DNA of 64,000 nucleotides, from positions 5,626-69,625 of the forward strand of contig DIYF01000034.1 of assembly GCA_002427745.1 (NCBI GenBank), written 5' to 3'. The position numbers and the translations under genes were made by a program. Source of the DNA: Roseivirga sp. UBA6061. Its GTDB lineage: Bacteria; Bacteroidota; Bacteroidia; Cytophagales; Cyclobacteriaceae. The notes under the pieces were generated by a model. That model saw only the letters and a program-made list of their open reading frames with translations. It ran no database searches and was not told the origin of the DNA. Shown here in pieces: positions 51,925 through 60,157 of this stretch. The first letter of the stretch is position 1, and the number at the start of each line of letters is the position of its first letter.

Positions 51925-52743
51925 TCAGATTGTAAGGAAGAATATGCGAACACTGTGCTTCGTCCTTACGCTCTTACCGGCAACTTCTCCGGGAACCCAT
52001 GTTGAGTGGTTTGTTTTCAGGTAAACCTGTGCTTTTTCAAAAAGAACTTGCCTGTACGGTTGATTATACTCTGTAAATGCTGAATAATAGGAAATGTCAA
52101 AATTGCCGATAGTGCCATTTTTCTCGATAACAAAGCTAATGTCCATATGAGGCCAGCTTCCTGAAACTGTATCCTTTTTAATCAGTACATCATTCAACCT
52201 CAATGTGAAATTGCGCTCACCCCGAGAATAGATGTTATTGGCGGAATAGGGCTTCTCATCACAATACCAGGACTCTATCGACCGATTTCCCGGGACGACA
52301 TTTTTGATAAACAAACTATCCGCCTGCTTCAGCAGTTCTTGTTTGAATTGTTTACCGAACTGATTCTGTATCACACCATCCATATAATCAGCATAGCATC
52401 CTTGTGTTTCACCAGTACTAAAATCGCTGATTAATTCGGACTCAAAGACCAGCCCGTTGACTTTACAAAGCTTCGCAAGTTCTTTCTCAAACCGGAAAGG
52501 CTTCGTTCCAAAACTTACCCTCTGTGTGAACACAATCTTGCCATTTGCCACATCTTTTTTGGCCCTCTTTACATCTGTTCGACAAAGCCGGTCTGACAAG
52601 GCCGGGTCTTTCGCGTAAGCAATTCTCTTGTCATCGTCAGGCTCATAATTTACCTGTGGCAATAGTGTGAACCTGAACAGTAGAACTACACTCAATACAA
52701 ATGAAGAAGAGATAAAGAATATTGCCCTTTGGGATTTGGTCAT
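51925..52743 (-). CDS. Membrane-anchored protein with TonB-C-like domain
   Basis: 272 residues with an N-terminal anchor (about 8-28). The last ~75 residues match a TonB C-terminal fold: F-V-I-E-K-N-G-T-I-G-N-F-D-I, then W-V-P-G-E-V-A-G-K-S-V-R-T and H-S-V-R-I-F-F. The middle has several Cys (C-R-T-D, L-C-K-V, Y-C-D-E) that may form disulfides. No TonB box partners (ExbB/ExbD) are adjacent. Function unknown. It lies 19 bp upstream of the LAS-peptidase-like gene and may be co-transcribed with it. Confidence 0.7.
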   Translation of the reverse strand: MTKSQRAIFFISSSFVLSVVLLFRFTLLPQVNYEPDDDKRIAYAKDPALSDRLCRTDVKRAKKDVANGKIVFTQRVSFGTKPFRFEKELAKLCKVNGLVFESELISDFSTGETQGCYADYMDGVIQNQFGKQFKQELLKQADSLFIKNVVPGNRSIESWYCDEKPYSANNIYSRGERNFTLRLNDVLIKKDTVSGSWPHMDISFVIEKNGTIGNFDISYYSAFTEYNQPYRQVLFEKAQVYLKTNHSTWVPGEVAGKSVRTKHSVRIFFLTI

Positions 52744-52946
52744 TTGTGTTTACAACAAATACTAAACTGGTTAACGAGCGGTGTGTCAGCAGGTTTGTCG
52801 CTCATTGAAACACACTATGTGATGATATTATGCCAACCCTCTCTTTTCTTATGTAAAAAGAACTGCGTCTTAGACCAACCACGGTATTGGCCAGGGCTTA
52901 TGCCTTGCCGGGAAGGTCGGGAAAATCAGAGATAGTCTATATTTGA

Positions 52947-54011
52947 ATGAATGAACTGAGTGGGGTGCAGCGAAAAACTGTTTTTTGGCATATCATATTC
53001 TGGATCGTCTATATGGCGATTTTCACCTTTGTGGAAGGAGGCTATCAAAACAACTTTGATGAGGCCTTTATGCTTGAAGCGTCCTATTTGCCTTCACGTA
53101 TCATGTTGGTGTACTTTAACTACTTCATTTTACTGCCCCGCTTTTTGCTCAGGCGGAAGTACGAACGATACCTGTCCTATACCGTGGTGACTATCCTGGT
53201 TGCTACCATGATCCAAAGGTTATTGAGCTTCTACATTGTGAACCCCCTGGTTTTTCCTGACTGGGATCAGGGACCTTTCTTTCAGGCCTTTCGTATCGCC
53301 CAGGCGGGTATGATCATTACTTCTCCCATGATTTTCCTGATAGGTATGACCGTAGTGATACGATGGGCCGGCTCTGAAAAAAAGGTGCAGGAGCTGGCGC
53401 GGGAAAAGGTGGAGACAGAGTTGAAGTACCTGCGCAATCAGGTCAACCCACACTTCTTTTTCAATACACTGAACAACCTGTATGGTCTGGCCCAGGAGAA
53501 GTCAGATAAAACTCCCGATGTGGTGTTGAAACTCTCTGAGCTGATGAGCTACATGCTGTACGAGACCAACAAACCGCTGATACAACTCACCAGAGAGATA
53601 GATTATATCCGTAATTACATCTCGCTCGAAGAGCAGCGCTACCAGGACCGGTTTAACTGTAACCTGAGTATCAAAGGAGAAATCAATGAGGTAATGGTAC
53701 CGCCTGTCATGATGCTTCCCTTTGTTGAAAATGCCTTTAAACATGGCATCAATAAAGAGTCTGAAGGAGCCTGGATGAACATAGACCTGAAAGTAGAAGG
53801 GGAGAAGCTGTACTTTAAGCTGGAAAACAGCCTCCCGGAACAAAGAGAAGTAAAAGGAAAGGGAGGTTTAGGCATTAAGAATGTGGAAAGAAGACTGGAA
53901 CTACTTTTTCCTCATGGTCATACACTCACATACGGGCCGGAATCCAACAGATACGCGATAGAATTAATGATTGATTTAACCAAACTAAACGAACCGGGTG
54001 ATGATGCTTAG
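52947..54011 (+). CDS. LytS/YehU-type sensor histidine kinase
   Basis: 354 residues. Four transmembrane helices (about 12-140), then Q-V-N-P-H-F-F-F-N-T-L-N with phospho-acceptor His169, the N-box P-F-V-E-N-A-F-K-H and G-L-G-I-K-N-V. A TATATTTG -7-like box lies at 52938-52945, so close to the ATG that a leaderless mRNA or a slightly later start must be considered. Overlaps its regulator gene. Confidence 0.93.
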   Translation: MNELSGVQRKTVFWHIIFWIVYMAIFTFVEGGYQNNFDEAFMLEASYLPSRIMLVYFNYFILLPRFLLRRKYERYLSYTVVTILVATMIQRLLSFYIVNPLVFPDWDQGPFFQAFRIAQAGMIITSPMIFLIGMTVVIRWAGSEKKVQELAREKVETELKYLRNQVNPHFFFNTLNNLYGLAQEKSDKTPDVVLKLSELMSYMLYETNKPLIQLTREIDYIRNYISLEEQRYQDRFNCNLSIKGEINEVMVPPVMMLPFVENAFKHGINKESEGAWMNIDLKVEGEKLYFKLENSLPEQREVKGKGGLGIKNVERRLELLFPHGHTLTYGPESNRYAIELMIDLTKLNEPGDDA

Positions 54012-54702
54012 ATGCCTGATTGTGGATGATGAGCCTGTGGCACAGGGCATTCTGGAGCGTTATATTCAGCAGGTAGATGGCCTGAGCCTGGTCGCCAGGT
54101 GTAAAAATGCCCTGGAGGCCAATCACTGGTTGCAGAAGGCAGAAGTCGACCTGATCTTTCTGGATATAGAAATGCCCCATCTCGATGGACTGAATTTCTT
54201 GTCTACCTTGATCAACCCGCCAAAAGTTATCTTGACCACTGCTTACCGGGAATATGCACTGGAAGGTTATGAGCTCAACGTGGCCGACTATCTGCTCAAA
54301 CCTATTTCACTGGAGAGATTCATCAAGGCAGTCAATAAGGTGGCTGATAAACTGGAAATACCTGAGCCACCCGCCACACCGACAGGAGACTATCTCTATA
54401 TCAAAGCGGATAAGAAAATGGTGCAGGTCTACTTTAAAGATATCCTGTACATTGAAGGGCTGAGTAATTACGTACGCATTTTTACATCAGGCAAGCCCAT
54501 TATCAGCTACCAAAAGCTCAGCTACCTGGAAGGAGTGCTGCCTCAAAAGGACTTTTTTCGCTGTCATCGCTCGTATATCGTGTCATCAGTAAATATCAGG
54601 GCATACAACTCCAATTGTCTTGAAATAGGAGGGGCGGAGATACCCATTGGCGGTAGCTATCGGGAAGCTACACTTGAAAGGCTCCGGCCTTTTGAGGCTT
54701 AG
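54001..54702 (+). CDS. LytTR-family response regulator
   Basis: 233 residues from the ATG at 54001 (a second ATG at 54004 would give the same 8-bp ATGCTTAG overlap seen as ATGCTTAA in the 8476 pair). The receiver has Asp55 in F-L-D-I-E-M-P, T-T-A-Y-R-E-Y and L-L-K-P-I. The LytTR domain (about 135-233) shows I-L-Y-I-E-G-L-S-N-Y-V-R-I and F-F-R-C-H-R-S-Y-I-V. Targets unknown. Confidence 0.92.
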   Translation: MMLRCLIVDDEPVAQGILERYIQQVDGLSLVARCKNALEANHWLQKAEVDLIFLDIEMPHLDGLNFLSTLINPPKVILTTAYREYALEGYELNVADYLLKPISLERFIKAVNKVADKLEIPEPPATPTGDYLYIKADKKMVQVYFKDILYIEGLSNYVRIFTSGKPIISYQKLSYLEGVLPQKDFFRCHRSYIVSSVNIRAYNSNCLEIGGAEIPIGGSYREATLERLRPFEA

Positions 54703-54710
54703 TCTTTTGA

Positions 54711-54767
54711 GGGACAGTGTCCTTAAGTATCAACTGATTTAAATATTAATGGCCAGGGACACTGTCC
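54711..54767. repeat. GGACAGTGTCC inverted repeat
   Basis: GGACAGTGTCC (54712-54722) and GGACACTGTCC (54757-54767) are perfect 11-bp complements, each flanked by an extra G, with a 34-base loop. It sits directly behind the LytTR gene. There is no T-run, so it resembles a palindromic repeat more than a terminator. Confidence 0.6.
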
Positions 54768-54778
54768 ATATGATTCGT

Positions 54779-54840
54779 CATTGGTCAATAGGGTATATGA
54801 CCCCATTGACCAATAACCAATGACCAATGACCAATAAACT
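54779..54840. repeat. Degenerate ACCAATGA tandem tract
   Basis: ACCAATAACCAATGACCAAT units between convergent genes, preceded by the inverse TTGGTCAATAGGG, so the tract can also form a short hairpin. Confidence 0.6.
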
Positions 54841-54844
54841 TAAA

Positions 54845-55345
54845 TCAGGCGGTGATTACATCTACCAGTTCTTCTTTCTTGTTTCTGAGGTCCAGGCCGC
54901 CTTCCAGTATTGATTTAAGGTTGGCCAGGTAAAAAATCCAGCCCTTTGAGTCACCTACAAAATGCTGCAGCATGGTGCCCTGGTCAGTCGGGAGATCGCT
55001 TTCTACCAGTTGTACGATGGTTTCTCCGGCCTCTTTATAAATGGAAATGGTCACCGGGCAGCCCAGAGAAAAGGTGAAAACGAACTCATCTTTACCATTG
55101 GCCTTCAGTACGGTACCCTTTTCCATCACACTGTCAGGATAGCCATACCAAAGCCATTGGTAGGTGTCACCTTCCTGCAGCAGTGTGTTTTTGTCCTTGG
55201 CATTGCCGGCTGCATCTTTGAAACTGGCATCTCTTAAAAACCATTCTTCCAGACCGGCTGGGGTAGCCCAGCAGCGGTAGGCCTCTTCAACACTGGCGTT
55301 CAGGTTTACTCTTAATTTGAATTTACTCCATTGTGATTCTTCCAT
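54845..55345 (-). CDS. SRPBCC/AHSA1-like ligand-binding protein
   Basis: 166 residues from the ATG at 55345 (the frame runs 14 codons further upstream without support). The START-like fold is marked by V-N-L-N-A-S-V-E-E-A-Y-R-C-W-A-T-P, E-W-F-L-R-D-A and a C-terminal F-Y-L-A-N-L-K-S-I-L-E-G-G helix. Cytosolic; probably binds a hydrophobic ligand or takes part in stress response. It follows the AraC gene on the same strand. Confidence 0.88.
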   Translation of the reverse strand: MEESQWSKFKLRVNLNASVEEAYRCWATPAGLEEWFLRDASFKDAAGNAKDKNTLLQEGDTYQWLWYGYPDSVMEKGTVLKANGKDEFVFTFSLGCPVTISIYKEAGETIVQLVESDLPTDQGTMLQHFVGDSKGWIFYLANLKSILEGGLDLRNKKEELVDVITA

Positions 55346-55432
55346 GATTTTGTCTTTTGTTTTAACCAAAAGTAGAGGGAGCCCCAATCTTCAATTTTCT
55401 AAAAATTGACAATTTTAACAATGTGTTCAGTT

Positions 55433-56344
55433 TTAATCAGTCGTGACTTGTTTGCGAAACTGACTGGGGCTCAGGCCTTCCTGCTTTTTAAACTGATAGC
55501 TGAAAGAAGAAAGCACGTCAAACCCAATCTGCTCACTGATTTCCTGGACAGGCTGTCGGGTGTTTTGTAAGAGCTTTTTAGCCAGCTCAAGGCGCCTCTC
55601 CATCATATATTGGTGGGGAGTAATACCAAAGGCCGTTTTGAAGTTCCTGAGAAAATGTGCCGGATTCATCAGGGCCATATCCGCATAGTCTTCCAGAGAA
55701 ATATCCTCCGTCAGATGCTCATCCATCCAGGATTTGGTATGGCTTAGTCTTTTGTACAGATCTACCCGGGTAGATTGCTTTACCACAGGCAATCTGGCAG
55801 AAACAGCAATAGCTTGATAGTTTTCCTGACCAAGGCTTTGAAGCAGAGACCTGAGCAGGGCGTCCGTTTTAAGGGCCTGAAAAGAAGCACAGCTCTGGCT
55901 CAGTTGAATCGCCTGTTCCAGCACTTCCTTTACCGAGGCATGGGTATAGTGGACATACTCCGTCAGACGATAGTCCTTAAGTTCTGCATAACTCAACTCC
56001 TTATCATGCCCGCTTTGCCTGTGGAAGATCTCAGCGGCCACCACATCTGCCAGAATACTGCGGAAGAAGAGCAGCACTGGCCTTGCCGGTGTTTCATCTA
56101 CATTGATCATCAGGCGACTTCCCCGGTTGATTACAGCAAACGAGGACGTATTGAGCAGAAGTCTTTGATCGTTAATCATAAACTGTGCCTCGCCTTCAAG
56201 GCAGGTCACCAGGCCAAAGCCCGTAAGACCCAATTCCTGGGAAAAAGGGTGCTCAAATCGTTGTGCGAGCATCAGGTGGTCCGCAAAGACGGGCACCTTA
56301 TGCATGTTCGGGGGAAAGCCAGAAACGATGGGGCGGATGACCAT
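55433..56344 (-). CDS. Soluble AraC-family transcription regulator
   Basis: 303 residues. The N-terminal ~185 residues are a cupin-like sensor domain (L-T-G-F-G-L-V-T-C-L-E-G-E-A-Q-F). The C-terminal AraC domain (about 205-303) has L-E-D-Y-A-D-M-A-L-M-N-P-A-H-F-L-R-N-F and I-S-E-Q-I-G-F-D-V-L-S-S-F-S-Y-Q-F, then L-S-P-S-Q-F-R-K. Likely controls the SRPBCC gene downstream or the RidA gene upstream. Confidence 0.9.
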   Translation of the reverse strand: MVIRPIVSGFPPNMHKVPVFADHLMLAQRFEHPFSQELGLTGFGLVTCLEGEAQFMINDQRLLLNTSSFAVINRGSRLMINVDETPARPVLLFFRSILADVVAAEIFHRQSGHDKELSYAELKDYRLTEYVHYTHASVKEVLEQAIQLSQSCASFQALKTDALLRSLLQSLGQENYQAIAVSARLPVVKQSTRVDLYKRLSHTKSWMDEHLTEDISLEDYADMALMNPAHFLRNFKTAFGITPHQYMMERRLELAKKLLQNTRQPVQEISEQIGFDVLSSFSYQFKKQEGLSPSQFRKQVTTD

Positions 56345-56375
56345 ACGGCAATCTAGCGAAGTATTGCCGAATTCG

Positions 56376-56831
56376 TCAGGCCTTTAGCGTAAAGGAAGAA
56401 GTGATTCCGACTGAGAAGTTTCTGGCCAGATTGTCTACCCCGTAAATACCCCGGGTATGGGTACCGCGGTCACCCAGCACTTTCACAAAGAGGTCAGAGG
56501 CACCATTGGCCACTTTCGGGGCTTCGTCCCAGCCAACGGCACACTGATAATAAATGTCCAGGTGATTCAATCCTTCAACCTTATCAAAACCAACATAGTG
56601 ATCGATCTGGGCAAGAATATTCAGTGCAGTCAGCTGAGCTGCATCATAGCCATCTGCTGTAGACAGCTCCCAGCCATAGCGCCCCAGGTACTTATATTCA
56701 TCTCCTTGAATAGGAAACTGAATGGCTACATAAGCTATGTTGCCGCGTACATTCACTGATACATAAGAGCCACCCGGAGGAGCAATAGGGGGCAGGCTGA
56801 GATTGAGTGCTTTGAGTTGATCCTGAATCAT
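56376..56831 (-). CDS. RidA-family (YjgF-like) enamine/imine deaminase
   Basis: 151 residues from the ATG at 56831; an upstream GTG adds 12 residues and is disfavoured because RidA proteins of this subgroup begin with the L-K-A-L-N-L-S-L-P-P stretch. V-N-V-R-G-N-I-A-Y-V-A and A-A-Q-L-T-A-L-N-I-L-A are family strands and helix. Members hydrolyse reactive enamines and imines, although several active-site positions vary in this subgroup. Confidence 0.85.
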   Translation of the reverse strand: MIQDQLKALNLSLPPIAPPGGSYVSVNVRGNIAYVAIQFPIQGDEYKYLGRYGWELSTADGYDAAQLTALNILAQIDHYVGFDKVEGLNHLDIYYQCAVGWDEAPKVANGASDLFVKVLGDRGTHTRGIYGVDNLARNFSVGITSSFTLKA

Positions 56832-57068
56832 AAAACCAGAATTACTTGTCAGTAGGAATGGTTCCACCTTATTACGGTTTTTAGGGGGCAGGTGCTATAT
56901 TTTTAATTAGTCTTTGAGAGAGAGTAACCCTTTCCCTGTGCCGATGGTCTTATGTCCTGAAGGTTCAGCATAGACTGTTGTATGAAGGAGCTGAATGCTG
57001 CCTTTGAACAATAACAGCCAATACGCATTCACTTACAGTTCACTACAGATTCTCCGCAACTCATGGAT

Positions 57069-57120
57069 ATTAGTTGTACAAATATGAAATATATATTACT
57101 TTTACTTTTGTACAACTAAT
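57069..57120. promoter_or_regulatory. Palindromic operator, probably for the PadR repressor
   Basis: ATTAGTTGTACAA (57069-57081) and TTGTACAACTAAT (57108-57120) are perfect 13-bp complements 26 bp apart, just before the padR-like gene. A TACTTTTG -7-like box (57103-57110) lies between and partly inside the right arm. This is the expected layout for negative autoregulation. Confidence 0.75.
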
Positions 57121-57131
57121 AGAATTGATCA

Positions 57132-57461
57132 ATGAAAGGCACACAACTCGGAGAATTTGAAGAGCTGGTATTGCTTACAGTAGGGGCACTTTATGATGAG
57201 GCCTATGGCGTAGCCGTGATGGATGAGATAAAGAATGAAACCAAACGTAGTGTGAACATCAGTGCGATTCATTCGGCCCTCAGAAGGCTGGAAGAAAAAG
57301 GCTTTGTCAAATCCAGAATGGGAGGAGCCACCAATGAAAGGGGAGGCAGGCGTAAACGTTACTTCGTGCTTACCTCTTATGGTAAAAAAGCGCTGGACGA
57401 TGCCCAGTCGCTCCGAATGAAGCTCTACAACAGAATTCCAAATATGTCTTTCGGCAATTAA
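57132..57461 (+). CDS. PadR-family transcription regulator
   Basis: 109 residues. The winged-helix domain is typical: E-L-V-L-L-T-V-G-A-L-Y-D-E-A-Y-G-V-A-V, then S-A-I-H-S-A-L-R-R-L-E-E-K-G-F-V and R-K-R-Y-F-V-L-T. PadR repressors respond to small molecules or membrane stress and in Bacteroidota often precede transporters. Its stop codon overlaps the next ATG by one base (TAATG), so the permeases are in its operon. Confidence 0.95.
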   Translation: MKGTQLGEFEELVLLTVGALYDEAYGVAVMDEIKNETKRSVNISAIHSALRRLEEKGFVKSRMGGATNERGGRRKRYFVLTSYGKKALDDAQSLRMKLYNRIPNMSFGN

Positions 57462-60142
57462 TGCAGTCAGAAAAGCACATAACACCTCCACGCTGGGCCG
57501 ATCGTTTTCTGGCCTTTTATTGTCGTGAAGAATTTCTGGAAGAAATAGCCGGAGATACGCACGAGCTTTTCGAGGTAAGACTTGAGCATTCAGGCAGGCG
57601 TATTGCCAGTTTGCTCTTTATCTGGGATGTGTTTCGCTTTTTTCGCTGGTCAAATCTAAAAAGTACAGACAGGTCAAATATCAATCAATTAATCATGGTC
57701 AAAAACAACTTTAAAATCGCTACCCGTAGTCTCATTAAGCACAAATTCTACACGGGTATTAACCTGCTGGGCATTTCGTTGGGCATTGCCTGCTTTATTC
57801 TCACTTATCTATACGTGCAGCATGAACTCTCCTACGATGAGTTTCACACCAAGAAAGACAGGCTCTACCGTGTATGGGTGCATGAGTTTGACGAAGGTGA
57901 TGAATACTTCGAAGGCGTAGTGCCAATGGTCCTGATTGACCATATGGAAAACGACTTCCCTGAGATTGACCATGCGGCACAAATGAACGCAGTGCTTGGG
58001 CGCTATAAGACCCCTGATGGGACACAACTCACCACCATGATCGATATGGTAGGAGTGGATTTTCTGCAGATGTTTGACTTTCCGCTTATTGCAGGCAGCC
58101 TGGAAGGAGTATTAGACAGCCCCGAGGATATCGTTCTCACTGAAAGTGAGGCTATCAGGCGTCTGGGTACCACTGATGTGATCGGTAAAACCATTCAGTA
58201 CGAGCTTAGAGGTAAAAACACAGAGTTTGTGGTAAGTGGCCTGGTAAATGATGTGCCTGATAACTCATCCCTTGAGTTTGTAGCACTTATTTCAGATACC
58301 AACAAAAAGAAACTGGTGCATGAGCAGTCGTTGACTTCCTGGTTCAATTTCAGCACCGAGCTTTATGTACTGCTCAATGAAGAAAATAATGTACCTGCTT
58401 TGGAAGAAAAGTTCACCGGCATGGTCAAAACCGGAATGGGAGAAGACTATGAAGAAGGCACTTTTATAGTATATCTGCAGCCCCTGACGGATATGTACTT
58501 TAACAAGCAGATAGCTGGTGACACGCCCACAGGAGACATCAATACAGTAAGAATTCTGGGACTGGTCGGGTTTGTCATTCTCCTTTTGGCAGGCATCAAC
58601 TTTGTCAACCTCTCGGTGGGGCAATCTATGAGCAGGGCCAAAGAAGTGGGGGTAAGAAAGGTGATGGGAGCTTTCAAAAGGCAACTGACCTACCAGTTTT
58701 TAACAGAATCTGTTTTACTCACCCTTGTAGCTGCAGTACTGGGGCTTGTTATCAGTTATTTATTATTGCCCACCTTTAATGATTTTTCAGGTAAGAGTCT
58801 GGAACTGACTTTTGATGTTCCATTGATACAGGCTTTGGTGTTCTCCGTACTGTTCACCGGAGTACTCAGCGGATTGTATCCTGCCTTTGTACTCTCTTCA
58901 TTTAACCCCTCTAAGGTACTCAAGGGTGCTTTTACTGGTAGAAAAGGTAAGAATGGTCTGGCTTACTCACTCATAGTGGTACAATACGTAGCGGCCATCT
59001 TCTTTGTATCTACTGCCGTGATCATGAAAAATCAGATGCAGTACATCAGCAAGCTTGATATGGGCTTCAATAAAGAAGCCAAGGTGCATTTTACTTTGCC
59101 GGCTGCCAAATCTGAGACAAATAGAATGGGAGCCAGAATGGAGGCCAATGAACAACAGGCCAAAGTGTTTCTGTCAGAACTGCAGCAGCTTACCTCAATT
59201 GAGAAAATGACCGCCTCCAACAACTATTTCGGAGACCGGGGCTGGGTGAGACTGGGCTATGAAGACAGGCAGGAGAAAGAGCATTTCTTCCATTATAACC
59301 ATGTGGATGAAAACTTTCTGGATGTATTCGATATAGAAGTCATACAAGGGCAGGGGTTTAAAGAAGCCACTCCGCACCTCAGGGAAACCGGGCTGGTGGT
59401 GAATGAGGCCTTTATCAAAGAACATGGCATAGAGAACCCCATAGGCCATAAGCTGGACGGGGAGAAATTTCCTGATCACCAGATCATAGGCGTAGTGAAA
59501 GACTTCAACTTTGCCTCCCTGAGAGAAGAAATTACGCCTCTGATCTTATCTATGAATGCTGAAATGGTGTTTAAGGGAATCTACTCCATAGAAGTAAATC
59601 AGGCACTTAAGTCTACTGTCCTTGCTAAGGTGGACTTGAACAGCATAGATAAGCTCAAGGAGGAGATCGGGGCTATTTGGGAAGAGAGATTTGCAGAACC
59701 CTTTGAGTTGGGCTTTCTGGATGCCAAGATTGAGCGTTTGTATGAGCAGGAAAAACGCAATGATGCCATGGTATCACTGATTGCTTTATTGGCTGTGATA
59801 ATAGCCAGTTTGGGGCTGCTGGGGCTTGTAGCGCTCACGGTACAAAACAAGTTCAAGGAGATCGGTATCCGCAAAGTCCTGGGAGCCAGTGCTTTCAGTA
59901 TTATCAAAATGCTGAATAAAACCTTCCTGGGACCCATCGCGATTGCTCTGTTGCTTTCATTGCCGCTGACCTGGTTTGCTATGCAATCCTGGTTAGACAA
60001 TTTCGCCTATCACATCAATATCAATCCTGTTCATTTTTTGGTTGCAGGAGCCGTGATTTTCATTACCACTTTGGTGGTAGCCAGCTATCAGTCGGTCAGG
60101 GCTGCGGTTACCAATCCTGTGGATACACTGAGATATGAGTAA
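57461..60142 (+). CDS. FtsX/MacB-family permease with permease-prefix domain
   Basis: 893 residues. The first ~75 residues are the permease-prefix domain 2: P-P-R-W-A-D-R-F, E-E-F-L-E-E-I-A-G-D-T-H-E-L-F-E, then L-F-I-W-D-V-F-R-F-F-R-W-S-N. The MacB-like permease follows with an N-terminal helix (about 95-115), K-E-V-G-V-R-K-V-M-G-A in the first FtsX domain and K-E-I-G-I-R-K-V-L-G-A-S in the second. Prefix-domain permeases are normally paired with PadR in Bacteroidota. The prefix may bind the ATPase or PadR. No ATPase in the window. Confidence 0.93.
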   Translation: MQSEKHITPPRWADRFLAFYCREEFLEEIAGDTHELFEVRLEHSGRRIASLLFIWDVFRFFRWSNLKSTDRSNINQLIMVKNNFKIATRSLIKHKFYTGINLLGISLGIACFILTYLYVQHELSYDEFHTKKDRLYRVWVHEFDEGDEYFEGVVPMVLIDHMENDFPEIDHAAQMNAVLGRYKTPDGTQLTTMIDMVGVDFLQMFDFPLIAGSLEGVLDSPEDIVLTESEAIRRLGTTDVIGKTIQYELRGKNTEFVVSGLVNDVPDNSSLEFVALISDTNKKKLVHEQSLTSWFNFSTELYVLLNEENNVPALEEKFTGMVKTGMGEDYEEGTFIVYLQPLTDMYFNKQIAGDTPTGDINTVRILGLVGFVILLLAGINFVNLSVGQSMSRAKEVGVRKVMGAFKRQLTYQFLTESVLLTLVAAVLGLVISYLLLPTFNDFSGKSLELTFDVPLIQALVFSVLFTGVLSGLYPAFVLSSFNPSKVLKGAFTGRKGKNGLAYSLIVVQYVAAIFFVSTAVIMKNQMQYISKLDMGFNKEAKVHFTLPAAKSETNRMGARMEANEQQAKVFLSELQQLTSIEKMTASNNYFGDRGWVRLGYEDRQEKEHFFHYNHVDENFLDVFDIEVIQGQGFKEATPHLRETGLVVNEAFIKEHGIENPIGHKLDGEKFPDHQIIGVVKDFNFASLREEITPLILSMNAEMVFKGIYSIEVNQALKSTVLAKVDLNSIDKLKEEIGAIWEERFAEPFELGFLDAKIERLYEQEKRNDAMVSLIALLAVIIASLGLLGLVALTVQNKFKEIGIRKVLGASAFSIIKMLNKTFLGPIAIALLLSLPLTWFAMQSWLDNFAYHININPVHFLVAGAVIFITTLVVASYQSVRAAVTNPVDTLRYE

Positions 60143-60157
60143 GCCCTTTTGCCTTCT

